Source of the DNA: Panorpa germanica
Lineage: Eukaryota; Arthropoda; Insecta; Mecoptera; Panorpidae
DNA length: 64,000 nucleotides
Assembly: GCA_963678705.1 (NCBI GenBank)
Contig: OY783223.1
Location: 5,890,001 to 5,954,000 of the forward strand
Direction of reading: 5' to 3'
The notes under the pieces were generated by a model that searched no databases, was not told where the DNA came from, and saw only the letters and a program-made list of their open reading frames with translations. This document shows, piece by piece, positions 36,401 through 48,933 of this stretch. Every line of letters starts with the position of its first letter. Positions within the stretch are counted from its first letter, which is position 1. Position numbers and translations under genes: made by a program.

Positions 36401-37980
36401 CATAGGTTAGAAACTTGGAAGCATTTTTCTTGAAAATATCTTTGACGTTAATCGCGTGGTTTAATTCAAATTTAGTATACAACATCAGTATGTTTTATAA
36501 CTTCTATAATATTAAAATTTATCTACCGTAATTTTGGAGGTTAAATACATTTAATTATAACCGTGAAGTTCTCGCAAGATATGGCCTTTCCAGTTAAAAA
36601 TTCAATTCTAGATTATAACGCCCTTAATTCTTTTGAAAAAGAAAATCCTTATCGAATTTACGTATATTAGAATTAAAATCGTTCGGAAAAACAAAAATTT
36701 CCATAATTTTTCCCTTTCCATTAGCAAATTACATCCTTTGAGTCATAGTGAAATGAATTAATTATGTTTTTGAATCCACGTATGAGTGTGTGTGTACATT
36801 CTACTCGAAGGGTTACAATATATGTGAAATGAAAGTGTTTTTCAGAGGGTTGGGCCTATATAAGTCCCGCCCTTCAACCCTGTTCAACCCCAATTTAAAC
36901 CTGTTCACAAAAACGGGTGCGGGGCCACACCCCACATTTGCTAAATGCGTAAAAAGTAAAAAAAAAACAACAGAAAGTACAACCTGTGAATATGAACAAA
37001 TTATTTCTTTTCGAAAATTCGTGAAGATTTTTGGGTACAGCAATTAAAATGATCATAAAGTCAAGGTTTAAACACGACTGATGTGATCATAGTTTTCACT
37101 GAGTTTTACATATTCAATAAATACAATTTTTCAAGTTTTCCAAAGTTTTTCCAATCAATACTGTAGGTTGCTTTTATGCTATTTTTATAGGAGAGAGAAA
37201 AAGACTGACTGTTTTTTCATAGCCAAGCCAATTCCTCACTCCCACAAATAAAGCAGATTGCGAGTTTTGTAGATAATCCTTTGTGGTGGCACATTTTTCT
37301 CACTATTTTTGTTTCTCACGCCTATTCTATGACGTCACGGAATTGGTTCAATCTGGTTTTTATATTTAGCATGTATTGTATTTCATTAATTTTCATTTTT
37401 TGTTCATTATGTAAAACAGATATCATAATGTAATATGTAATAATATTAATGATAACGTGTAGCTGAGTATTATCTATGTAAAACACATGCCACGTGTAAA
37501 TTACATCGTTACATTTCATTACTAAGCGATTATTGAATAATCACGCGATAATTTCGCCATATACTAAAAAAGAAGAAGTATGTAATAAAATGAATTCAGA
37601 TAAAAGACCATATGTATGTAACTTGAACACGAGAAGTTGTAGAAAAAAGTTAAAACACTCACAATCAAAAAATATTTTAAATAAAATAAAATATAAAAAT
37701 AAAAAAACACGTTTCACTTAAAAATATAATTTACCACAAAAAATAGTACTTAATTAAATTATATAAAATCACTTGAAACAAAATGGCGTCCATATAGCAA
37801 TGCGGAAATGACGAAATTAGGTCGCGAAGATAAAAAAAAAAAAAAAAACGTAAGTATTTTTAAATTATGTATAAAAATTATAAACAATTAAATATTTTAA
37901 AATAATACCAACGACAATATTGCGTAATAGTTAATATCCGGTATCCTTTAAATACAAATAAAACTATTTTATAAAAATGA
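33431..37980. other. Long AT-rich intergenic stretch
   Basis: About 4.5 kb with no confident feature. There are TA microsatellites (33530-33543; 35999-36012), TGACGTCA at 34117 and 37330, and a 15-bp A run near 37831. A 113-codon minus-strand ORF (35660-35319) overlaps another open frame, shows no domain, and is not called a gene. Confidence 0.45.
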
Positions 37981-37989
37981 TTGTACATT

Positions 37990-38390
37990 ATTTTTGCAGT
38001 GGTACAACTGCTTACACCGAGATACAAAATTCAACTGACTACTGCGTCGTTTCGAGACTTTGCAATACCTCTCCGCTTGGTGGAAAATTACGTATATATT
38101 ATGTTATAGAGGAGCGTAGTTGCGCCGTTTGGTTCTCCTCACTCCTCTCTCTCTCTCTCTCTCTCACACACTTCTCCTGCTCTCCCGTTACCCCACCACC
38201 CCACTGTGGGCCATGTACAAAGTAAACTACCGCTCCTACCACATTGTAACCCCTTGTTTAACTCCCATTCCCTTCCAATCCTGTTATATGGTGTTAGTAA
38301 TATGCGCGCGCAATCCTCCGCATTGTAGAGCTAGTTGCTGGGCGCCGTTTTGACGATTTTACTGAGAAATAAAATAGAATTCCGATGTGT
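37990..38390. other. GC-richer island with (CT)n
   Basis: Contains a (CT)n tract (38146-38166), a C-rich stretch (CCCGTTACCCCACCACCCCAC) and GCGCGCGC near 38304. Composition suggests an old promoter or 5' exon; no start codon or gene can be assigned. Confidence 0.35.
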
Positions 38391-40055
38391 TACCGAGAAT
38401 ACACGAATATACTTCGGGTTTTTATTAAAAGTGATGTAACCAAAAGTACGGATCGATGCCACGGTTTAAATTCATATCTGAATATTCTAGTTTGTATAAA
38501 TATTGTACATGGCGAATAATGTGATCGAAAAATGATATAATACATACTACAAGGTGAATTTAGTCACATACATACATCAGTCTCTTTCATTTACCTATAA
38601 TACTATACGCGTAAATGAGAAAGAGCGATATAATAACACGTATTTATACTAAAATTTAATGTTTCATTACATTTAAATCACACGTTTATCACTCTAATTC
38701 ACTCTAATATATTTTAGATATAAAATAACATGTTATTTACATAAACAACACGTTAGATATTGATTATTCTTTATATACTACTAAATATCATAATACAAAT
38801 CTTCATTTTTATTGATCAAAAATAATAAATGAGGTTATGTCGTACAGAAGCATTATGTACAAAAATTGGATTAAAAATTATATGCTTTAAAATTAAATTT
38901 AAGTTCATAAATCCGCTAAGAGATGGCAGCAGAAGTTGTTATTCATTAAGGTAAGGTTATAAGAGATGGCGCCACTGTGAAATAATTTTTATACCTTTGT
39001 TGTATCACAGAGAAAGATTTGTGACCGTTTGGTAACATCACATGCTGTCGGCATATAAATAAATAAATGATAGAAAAGTAGGCATTGGTGTAGTTCATTT
39101 ATATGAGGCTTTGACACCATAAACTGTCAACCTACATGAAATATGTAATCATAAACTTATTTAGGCAACTAAACAAAATTATAATTCAGAATTCGAATAC
39201 TGTTTTTGTCGCTATCTCAAAACTCAATGACTAATGAACTAGACAATCGATATTTGAGGCCTTGACACCATAAAACCGCCAACATAGTCCATGATTATTA
39301 AATGTAAATAATAATCAATAAATATAAGCATGCTTTGCAAATAAATCAGGCTTTGAACATCAAATAAATAATAAAATAGTTGAAGAATTGTAATGTAAGT
39401 ATAAATATATGTTACAAACCATATTCTAACATTCTTCTAATGCATTTCTTTTAGAAAACTAAATTAAGAAGCCTAGAAATATATAATTATGTCCAGCCTA
39501 ATGAAAGTCCATTAAAACTACTTGTTAAAGCAAAGATTTTGAAACACTTTTATAAAATATCAAACTACAACTTTTACTAAGAAAAATTACCTAAAATAAC
39601 GTGCTGAAATAGGCACAAATATGCCCAAAATATATAGGATAACATTTTATCACAAATAATCAATTTTAAATACCTAATTTCTTATATATATCACACTTAT
39701 TACACTAAAAAGGTTCGTTAAATATTTTAAAAGTAATAAAACACTGCATCATTGTCACCACTAAATAGAAATATATAAAACACCACTCAACAATAATTGG
39801 AAAATCTAATACTGAAATAATTTGCCAAAAAAAGAACAAACACAATTTAAAAAAAACAACACTAGTTATAAAATAGAATATTTAGTTATATAAATAATGA
39901 ATTAAGTTTTTATCTCAATGTTATACGCTGTGATTACAAGAAAAGACTGTTGGCTCAGTCTTCAATTTCAATATTATATTAAGCATGTTTTAACTTTTCA
40001 AAAAAAAAGGGAGGGGATTATATTATATATATATAATTTTTTATAGTAGTACGGA
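38391..40055. other. Intergenic, no gene seen
   Basis: AT-rich. Includes an imperfect hairpin CTCTTTCATTTAC / GTAAATGAGAAAGAG at about 38582-38626 and two copies of a GACACCATAAA...GCCAAC word (near 39112 and 39264). Confidence 0.45.
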
Positions 40056-40059
40056 TCCC

Positions 40060-40235
40060 TCTCCGTTATAATACAAGTCGGAGCAAGCACACGTGTGGCT
40101 AAAACGAGGTCTTTGAACTGATAGAGTGAGATATATTTCATGCTGTCTTCTTCTAACGGTTGCACGTGCGGTACAACGACCTCGTTCCACGTGCGGCATA
40201 GTCACTCGAGTAAACCAACACATTCGAATCGTATA
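40060..40235. promoter_or_regulatory. CACGTG (E-box) cluster in a GC-richer patch
   Basis: Three CACGTG or CACGTGTG sites within ~120 bp, two inside the direct repeat CACGTGCGG(T/C)A. bHLH factors bind CACGTG. No adjacent gene is visible, so function is unproven. Confidence 0.35.
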
Positions 40236-40505
40236 CGCTACACGAAATTGCCCTTCCTTAGTGTTTTAGAGATTAGAGAGTTTTTGGAAGTCATTTAAAC
40301 AACAAAACAAAAAAAAAAAACATCCTACATTTTCGATTGCAGTCTAATGATTTTATTTGTAAGATCTAACTAGGCCAGCGGGCCTCTTTCACTGATTCTG
40401 CTTGTGCAATACACATAGTGGTGTAGTGCTGATATTTATTTATCGATTTTTGGTAGAAAATGTAATCAACAAAGAGAGCACTATTTTTTATTGTTCACAA
40501 GTTAT

Positions 40506-40550
40506 AAGCATGTTAGTTTACATGCTTGAGAATGTTCTTAAGACATTCTC
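40506..40550. repeat. Two adjacent palindromes
   Basis: AAGCATGT...ACATGCTT (40506-40527, 8-bp arms) is followed immediately by GAGAATGT...ACATTCTC (40528-40550, 8-bp arms). Could form a cruciform or paired hairpins. Confidence 0.7.
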
Positions 40551-40554
40551 GAAA

Positions 40555-42400
40555 ACATGAACATGAAAATAATTTCAATGAATTCAATATTCAACTACCG
40601 ATATCTCGAAATTGCGACACTTTGTATAAGAAAATACACAAACAAATTAATAACCTTTGATGTCAAAATAATTTTAAAAATTAATAATTTCTTTCTAACT
40701 CATAATTATTTTTTAAGTCGAAAGCTTTTCTTAAAATAATTTGTGATATTAAATATGAGCTTAAAAAGTTTTCAATGAGCTTTTCATAAATGATGTAATT
40801 ATTATTCGCAAAACTTCATTAGAAATTTTCATGAATTATTTTCTTCATTAGAACGGAAACCAATTAAAAGTTTTCATGGAGCTTTTTAGCTTTTTGAATA
40901 ATAAATGGCCACCAAAATGGACGGTAATTGATCACGAAAATGGGTAAATGTTTATCCAACTAATGGTATAAATTATACAATAGCTATAGAGCGGACAATG
41001 GCTAAAAAATTAGCTGTCGTGATAAATGTATTGTGTGAATCACATGCTATGTGTAGCAGAGCTTTATTGCTGAAAAAAGTCGAGCTTTTGTTCTGTTTAT
41101 TGACAAGTAGAATGACATTGCAAAAAACCGAAACAAACTACCCCATATGGGGTAGAAATGAAAACTTTTGGAGAAATGTATAGACTTAAAACAAAATTAT
41201 TTAGTTTTTTTTTTATAAAATTACCTTTAATTTGATATGGAGTTTATTTTTTATTTGATTCTTTTGAGACTTACTTTTAAAGTTTTAAGGACGACGTATT
41301 AAATAACTCATTTTTATGGATACCTTCGCCTTAATCAACAAATAAACGTTTTTAAAGAATTTTCTATAATATCCTACAATGAAATTCATGTCAGAAAATG
41401 CGTTGTAATTCTTCCTGCATGACATTTGGTTTTTATGTTACATTCATGTACATAAAGGACTAACACATATGCAAGCTTGTGCGTGTGTGTGTGTGAAGAA
41501 GTAATAACGACGCAGTACGTTATTTCCCCCTTTTACAACGACTTAAGGGTGCTCGGTGATTACGAACACAACAGGTTCTATTTTGAATTAAGTTTTGTGC
41601 GAATAAGTCTATCAGTTTTAAGCTGTGCTACTAGGTAGCATAAAAGCAAGCTATTCTCTAAAGAAAATCCTAGTTTTTTGTTCTTATGTTTGTTCATTTC
41701 TTAACTCTGCTATTTGTATACAGTAAGCATTCTCTTTCTAATAAAATGCCCGTAAATAGGGGTTGCTAACTGTTTAACATACATAAGAACGAGAAAGAAA
41801 ACAGCGCACTACTGTCTATCAGACAAGGACGCAGTATGTCCAGTGTGCAGTGTTTAAAACTATTGCTGTTAAGTGTGAAAGAGAAGAGTCTATCTTTGAA
41901 ATGAATTAAAACAAGTTAACAAAATTGTTTAAAACGAAATTATTTAATTTATTTCTCTTTTAATAACTACCTATAAAAATGCAGCTTATTTAAAAAACAG
42001 ATGGACGCTGTTCGATGTCAAACTATTACAATGCAAACCTTTAATATAAAAAGGAGGAACATTATAATTTCTGGAATATGTTACCAAGGAATTAATTTTT
42101 ACCTGTGACCAATAATGGTAAAAAGTTGCCACAATTACGGGAAATATAGTTACCTAAATGTGACTATAACACCAAGGAAATATTTATGTAAATGAAGGAG
42201 AATTCACAGCACTTTGAACAAGAAAAAACGTGTATTTTTTATATCGATTGAAACTTGTATTTAACAAGAGTAGAATTCTAGCCGATTGTACTCCATTATT
42301 GTCAGGACTAATTACAAATCATGAGCCGCTTATAATATTGCTACTATAGTATTTATTAAGAAATATAAGAACTGTGTACAATGCAAGTCTAAATTTAATG
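40555..42400. other. Intergenic, no gene seen
   Basis: AT-rich; a GT run near 41482-41494. Short ORFs only. Confidence 0.5.
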
Positions 42401-42401
42401 C

Positions 42402-42710
42402 CGGTTTCACACCAGAGAGACAGTTTTAAAAACATGTGTTGTTTCATTTTAAAACAGTTCTGTTTTTCAAAAACAGACTGGTTTTGTTTTTAGTGTTTTT
42501 CTGTGTGTCCCATACAAATTATAAACATGATAACCAACAACTGACAAGCGCAAATGTTCACAAAAAACAAAACTGCGTGTTCAAACCAAGCAGACTAAAA
42601 AACAACAACAAACGTGTTTTTCTTTGATCTTATCGACTTCAGATGGGAATGTGTTTTGTTTACTAAAACAGCAACAAAAGACAAAAATGTTTTAAGAACA
42701 ATATTGCCGC
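42402..42710 (+). mobile_element. Family H foldback MITE, copy 1
   Basis: About 310 bp, nearly identical in its middle to 57803-58130. The left terminal part GTTTCACACCAGAGAGACAG is complementary to the right end of the other copy. The interior is full of short self-complementary AAAACAG/CTGTTTT words. A 63-codon ORF is shared with the other copy only because the DNA is alike. Confidence 0.75.
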
Positions 42711-43874
42711 AATATCATGAATAAATGTCAAACGAAATGTACTTCTTATAATATTTAATTAGATAACAAATAATTTAATTAAAAATAGTTCAGTAAATAA
42801 TATAACAAATTAAAACCACTGGTTGATATAACTAGCAGAAACGTTTCCGGTTATGAACATAACGATGTAACAGCTTGTGTGGTACTTGATCGAAATTTAG
42901 ACGTTACATTTTAGATGCTTCTAGCTCTGATGTTGAAGTGTATTTCATTTATTTAATAATAGATAATTATTCTTTTATTATATAAATTATTAATAAAAAA
43001 TAGATAGAAATGGGCGGTCGAATATATCTCTGAACTGGACCCTAGTTTAGTAAATTAAGGGCTGCGTTTAACTAAATTCGAACGGCCCTGTTCACACCAC
43101 AATCTTTTTGATCGTTACACCATTTAGAAGACGTTGACAACAAAATATGAAAAGAAAAACGAGCATGCTTAACAAATCAAGTAAGGTAGAACGACTCTGT
43201 TGCATGCTTGAACAACTTTATATTAAAAAAAAAATCTGTACTACAAAGAAACTTTAAAATAAGTAGGGGGAACTTCTAGAAAACCCGTGGATTATAACAT
43301 TATATGAACAGGAGAAGCAGAAGAAGGGCTTTGTGAATACGTTGTATGTATATATATCTATCTATGTGTGTGTGTGTTTAGATCACAGCTAAATAACTTT
43401 CCCTCTTGCTACAGATTTCATAATATTCTAACAAGATTTGATTTATTGTGTTGCTCTCGATTTTAACATCGATGGAAAAATTATATCGATGTTTCTTTTA
43501 AACCCAATATATATTAGTAAACGATGCTGTTAACAATCATGAGTGTTGCCAGGTGTGTTATTGAACAACTATACATCAGGCAATACTATTGCTAACTTAA
43601 CGATGACGTTTATCTTTCAAATAATTGGCGGTGTATTTAAATTTTGCGTCACGCCGATAAATATGTAAATATGCCAGAAATATAATATGAGCGAGGTAAA
43701 GTGTTAGCCCTCTTGTCAGAAACTTGTCAGAATTTATTCATATCAAAATTCTATCTTTATACATTTCTATTTAGAATTTACTACGACTTCATTAAGACTT
43801 CACTACGACTTTTCTATAACAGGGACTCTATTATGTAAACAAACAACGAAGTTTTTATCTGCATTTTTTGTACA

Positions 43875-44191
43875 TGATCAGATCAGATCTTCTATCATAT
43901 TTTCAATTTATTATACTTCAGATTTCCGCAGTTCTGCTGCGATTTCAAAGCGTACTTCTGTTTCGCATTAAGTGTACAGTGCATTAAACATACATGGATG
44001 AAGACTGTCTCATTGCAGTAGCCTATACATGTACACTGCAGCAAACTTTCAAGAGAACTGATCGTGAGCGATCGGTCGCATCGGAGCGTTTTTTTAAACA
44101 TCTAATATTTTTCTATCTATACGATTTCTAAGATCTGATCGGAAACAAGAATTTTGCATCAAAACTGATCATCATAGATCTGATCTGATCA
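43875..44191. mobile_element. Foldback MITE with TGATC-repeat ends
   Basis: Perfect 16-bp inverted ends: TGATCAGATCAGATCT at 43875-43890 and AGATCTGATCTGATCA at 44176-44191. The interior has further GATC-rich words (GAGCGATCGGTCGCATCGGA) and no meaningful ORF. Single copy in the window; no clear target duplication. Confidence 0.65.
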
Positions 44192-44194
44192 CAT

Positions 44195-45490
44195 AATTTC
44201 GTAGCTGCATATCCTCAGTAATTAAATACCATGGTTCATGGAACACAAAGATGAGAAAAGTTTTTTTCTTTTATATGTACTTGGTTATGCAACTGGTGTA
44301 TACTTATTGTATTATGTAATAACTATTACTTATATATAGATTATATATAGCTATCTCTTTTTATCAAATGTTTTATATATAGTGTAAAATTGAATAAAAT
44401 AGATTATAGGATTTAATAACAAAAGAACAGACTGAATCAAATAAAGAATACTACTTGAATAGAAGTTGCCAAGGGCGTAGGAACGGTTGGACAAACTGGG
44501 CTAAATGCCCAAACAATTTTTCATTTGTTTTATGAAATGTTTGCCACCGGCAAAATTGTTTGTACCATTTGTTTTAATTCATTCAACTATAAAAAACCTA
44601 TTTTGGGTATTGTAAAAGAGATAACTATCAACAACAACAATTTATGAAATTTGGTTCTTGTTTAGAAATAGTATGCATAATTTTTTTTTAATGCTAGTTT
44701 TCCTGGAGTATTATACCATTTTGGAATCCTGAAGAGTTGCGCCAATTTTAAAAAAAACTTGCCATAGTAGTGTTCATACTTTTTTTATACACCACAATGA
44801 GTTAAAGTGGACAGAAAGTAAAAATCTTTAAAAATTTTAAGGAAAAAAATTATTTCGATTGATTTTTGTGTAAAAACTACTAGCATTCTGGGATTTTTAA
44901 TGGTTGTGATGGATAGCTGTACTATTTAGGTTGCCGATACAAAAACGAAATCAGAAATATTTGAAAAATTATGGTCATGGTAGTTAAAAAGATCTTAAGG
45001 TGTTTCAATTTTCGAAAGATTTTTATTTTTTTTTGTAATTTCTAAACAAAATGAGATAATTTTTTTTTTTCTTTTTTCTAGTGTAGTCGTGAGCAGGACC
45101 ACCCTCTGGTGCCCGCTTATCGTTGAATATTGGGATACCCTGTATATATATATATATATATATATACCTTTTAAAATTTTCTGCGGACGTCTATGGGAGC
45201 AAAGTTCGTTTTATAAATTCTAAGGCGCTAATAAAAATTGAGATTTATTGTAAAAGGCCATGGAGAATAAACTGTTGGATATGCGTGGGATTCAGTAAAT
45301 ATATACTCGGCTAGCTGAGTGTGGTAATTAACTATGTAAATAATTAATATGACGTCATTTTCTATTTCTGTAATTAATCGATACTATTCAGTAAATTTAC
45401 ATTGGATATTCTATCAATTATTTCAGTATTTATTAGATTTTTTTGTTGAATTAAATTGTAAATAATTTAAACATCTATTTACTGACGTTA
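44195..45490. other. Intergenic with TA microsatellite
   Basis: No gene. Contains TACCCTGTATA leading into a (TA)n run at 45142-45166, and TGACGTCA at 45350-45357. Confidence 0.5.
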
Positions 45491-45494
45491 TTTG

Positions 45495-45605
45495 TGATGT
45501 GTGTCAAAATGTCATGGCATTACGACCATTAGTTTACGAATTACAGAGGATTTAGTGACGCTACTTTTGTAATTTTCAATAAACAATAGAAAAATTAATG
45601 GGAAA
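45495..45605 (+). repeat. Family C dispersed repeat, copy 4 (partial)
   Basis: GTGTCAAAATGTCATGG, ACCATTAGTTTACGAATTAC and TGACGCTACTTTTGTAATTT match the inner part of the other copies. Confidence 0.58.
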
Positions 45606-46639
45606 AAATACTGAGTCTGAATAAATTTGTCAAGGTTTTTATAAATGTTTGTTTAACTCACTCATGGTAGGGGTCAAAACTTTGCAATCAATTTCTAAAC
45701 CACTTCCTGAATAAGCTATCGCAAGTAATTAAAAAAATGTTAAAAAAAAGTTGTTTTAAAATGATAAATAAATGAATGAAAAATAGTTGTATCGTAAATT
45801 ATTTAAAAAAATTCAACCAATAGAAATTTAAATAGGTCAACGCCTTATCAAGTCGTAAACTACGCAAACTACGCATTCTGTTATCGCTAAACAATATTTT
45901 TTGTTTTTACAATCAAATAGTTATAAAATACGCGTAAATACATAATTGTACTTATTTTAATAAAGGCGTTCTTTTCATGTTATGCTGGTAGAATTGGACA
46001 GTTTGTAATTTTGTGACTTTATGTTAATTTAATCTATTTAATCTATGTCGCTTTATTTAGATGCTGAGTACTAGATGTCATTAAGATAGCATTTCCAAAC
46101 TAAAATATATTTTAGTGCTAGTACGGATCGTGATTTTTTTAATGAATATTATTCATCTTCAACAATACTCGTTATATTAGTTTTTTACATTGTTTTAGTG
46201 ATTCAAAAATCCACGATCGGCAGGTCTGCGTTAGGTTTAAAACCTCTGTCTTACCATCGCTAGGTACTAACTTCGTTTATATACATTATATGCGTGGATT
46301 GAGGGAGATAGCGTCTGTCTATTACCATTAAAGAAATATTTGTTGAAAAAGGATAGCATATACTTTAAACTACTGTACTGAACGAAATATTATACAAGTA
46401 TACAAGTGTAACGGTGAAAAATATATTTTACTTGTCTAACCGCATCTCGTTTCTCTCTCACTTTGGAATAAATGAGATGAAAGTGAACTTAAAAAAAATA
46501 TATCCATGTGGGAAAGAAACAGACATACTTAATGAATGATGTTGGAAAAAGAAAGAATACTAGAAAGAATAACTAACACAAAATCTGTGACAGGTAGAGA
46601 ACTTGTAAAGCGTTAGAATAGAATTGTACGAGTGACTCG

Positions 46640-46682
46640 AACTTCACCAAATAGGGCACTTCACCAAATTGTGTACTGGGTA
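46640..46682 (-). repeat. Family B end fragment
   Basis: CTTCACCAAATAGGGCACTT then CACCAAATTGTGTACTGGG is the reverse complement of the left end of the complete element at 27389. Only one end remains. Confidence 0.5.
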
Positions 46683-46738
46683 GATATAGATTTAAATAAC
46701 AGACTCTGAACGCTATCTATACTGGTTACTTAGAAATC

Positions 46739-47070
46739 ATAATACCGATTTTTCATGAAAACTCTGTTTTCTCTAAAATACGTTAAAATTAAAAAAAGAA
46801 CTCGACAGCGTTACCTCGGCATTTATATAAAGGAAGAGTGTGCAAAATTTCAAAACGATCGGTGCAGTAGATTTTGAGCTAGAGAGGAAAAAGCTATGTG
46901 CTAGAAAAACGCGTTTAAAAGTTTCAAATAAAGACGAAACCAGATCAGAGAGGTGAAGACTTAAAACTCTATATCTCCGACAGTATAACTCCAATCGACT
47001 TCAAATTTTGACACAATGAACTTAATATATTGTACATTAATATAAATAAATAATTAAAATTGAAACCTCA
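46739..47070 (+). repeat. Family E dispersed repeat, copy 2
   Basis: Aligns along its whole length with 18245-18560, with ~100 extra bases after GAGCTAGAGAGGA. Ends in AATATAAATAAATAATTAAA. Confidence 0.65.
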
Positions 47071-47074
47071 CCCT

Positions 47075-48185
47075 CCCTCTCCCCTTCAGTGATCGAGAAT
47101 AGCTTGTTTGTAATAATTGTGTTTGATGTTATTATCATACAAAACCTAGGTAATATTTGCTGCAAGCACTGCGCAAGTTTAATGTGGTAGAAACAGAATA
47201 TTTGCCGGTTTTGAGTTCTATATAAATACTATGTGGACAAATATATTTCAGAGAAATTTTTAAAAAAGTTCAACGACATTTCTAAAAATACAAAATCTAA
47301 AATTTCAGAATTCTATTTATAAATACAACATTTTTGTGGTAATGGATTTTTGTTCAAATATTCAAGTAACAATTTAAATATCAAATTTCACGAAATGGAC
47401 TAAAGGGGTGCTCCCGTGCATCCCCTAAGTCTAGCGTATCCAGTTTATTAAACCTGTTCGCCTAGGCATGCAACAAGGGTAGATTCTACAAAGGAAATTC
47501 AGCACCCTTAATATCTATGAACGTGTATATATATGTAAGGTAAAAATAAGGTAACATTCACAGTTACAGACGAACAAAGGGACCCGCAATTCTTATATTT
47601 ATTGCTTTTTCACATGTTTTTTCTTTGTTGTCGGCAACGCGCCAAACCGGGGTTAAACGCTGAAGTACAACCTATGAGTATCGGACAAGAACGTTAAGAA
47701 GATCGTGAATTTTTAGAAATAGTTCGAAAGAAACTTGTGTTGTAAGTTTTAACCATGCATATCGCTAACTTAGTACGTTATAGCTCTAACAAGTTGAGCT
47801 ACTCCGGCTGCTGACTATTCCTTGGTTACAATTAAATACAACTTGAACGATTTGTGCAGCTATTGTACACAAAGGAGGTCTTTTAAGCACAAGTTCGAAC
47901 AACTCGCTTTAGACGCAGGAAAAATGTAAAAGAAAAGGGAAAACAAATGAGTTCTGGAATGGTTTTAATCTTCAGCATTGTCAACGATAGCACATCTATA
48001 TAATTAACCATACAGATAATAGTAAAACACGCTTCTACGTTTGATATAATTAATGCACTGCGTCTAATACGAACCGTGCGGATCTGTGAACACTTACGTT
48101 TTTCTACAAGTGTGTATTATTTTGAAAAGTGGCATTATTGAAATTATAAATATATTCTACAACCAGATTTCCTAGCTACAGAGAT
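47075..48185. other. Intergenic, no gene seen
   Basis: No supported ORF or recognised repeat. Confidence 0.5.
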
Positions 48186-48189
48186 TTTT

Positions 48190-48350
48190 CATAATTTATA
48201 AAGCATTGCCTTGCAGTGCAACATTCACATTTGCAAGTTTGCTAAAAGCAAATTCCATGGTTCATTTTCTACTCATTATAAAGTAATTGTTTTGTAGTGC
48301 AGTTTTGCACTTGCTAGCTTATTACCAGCTAATTAAAGTGTTACATTGTG
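48190..48350 (+). repeat. Family D hairpin microrepeat, two tandem units
   Basis: Two related units about 85-90 bp apart: TTATAAAGCATTGCCTTGCA... and TTATAAAGTAATTGTTTTGT.... The second contains the conserved CACTTGCTAGCTTATTACCAG hairpin word. Confidence 0.55.
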
Positions 48351-48933
48351 TTGTATTTCTACCTACTAATGCTTCCAGGGTTTAGTTAGAAAATCCTAAT
48401 GATGAGTAACTTTGAAAACGGTAGAAAATGGCGAAACAAAAACAAAGACAAGTAGAGTAACATTCCTAATCTCTCAAAAAATACAACAACAAAAAAACAC
48501 AGTAATGAAACTTTTCTTTTTCTATTTCTTAATTAGAGTAGACAAGTTAACGAACACATAAACAAATGCTGTTATATAACAATGGTTTAATCAATTAGAT
48601 GCTTATCAGTTAATATTGGCTTATCATTAGACTACTCTCTGTTATCAGCACAGCTGGTTATCGATGGACGGTTCGTTTACGTAATTGATTTTGGTGATTG
48701 TGATATTTTTAGCTGTTTTATCTTTAGTACATTGTACGATATAATTAAAAGGCTGAACATGTAACGTTTTGAATAAGATTTTACTCCTTTTTTTATGAAA
48801 GTTCAAAATTTAATTTGGTTTGATAAATCTTAAGATTGATAAGGACCTCAAGTGCTGTAGGAATTCGAGCTAAATATACAAATTAACATAATTGAGATAA
48901 GAGATGTATTTTTAACTGGAAACAATAGAATTT

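Noticed and set aside
42436-42627. 63-codon ORF conserved at 57848-58036
   Set aside because: Lies wholly inside family H MITE copies. Similarity extends equally into non-coding parts, so it is DNA-level, not protein-level, conservation.
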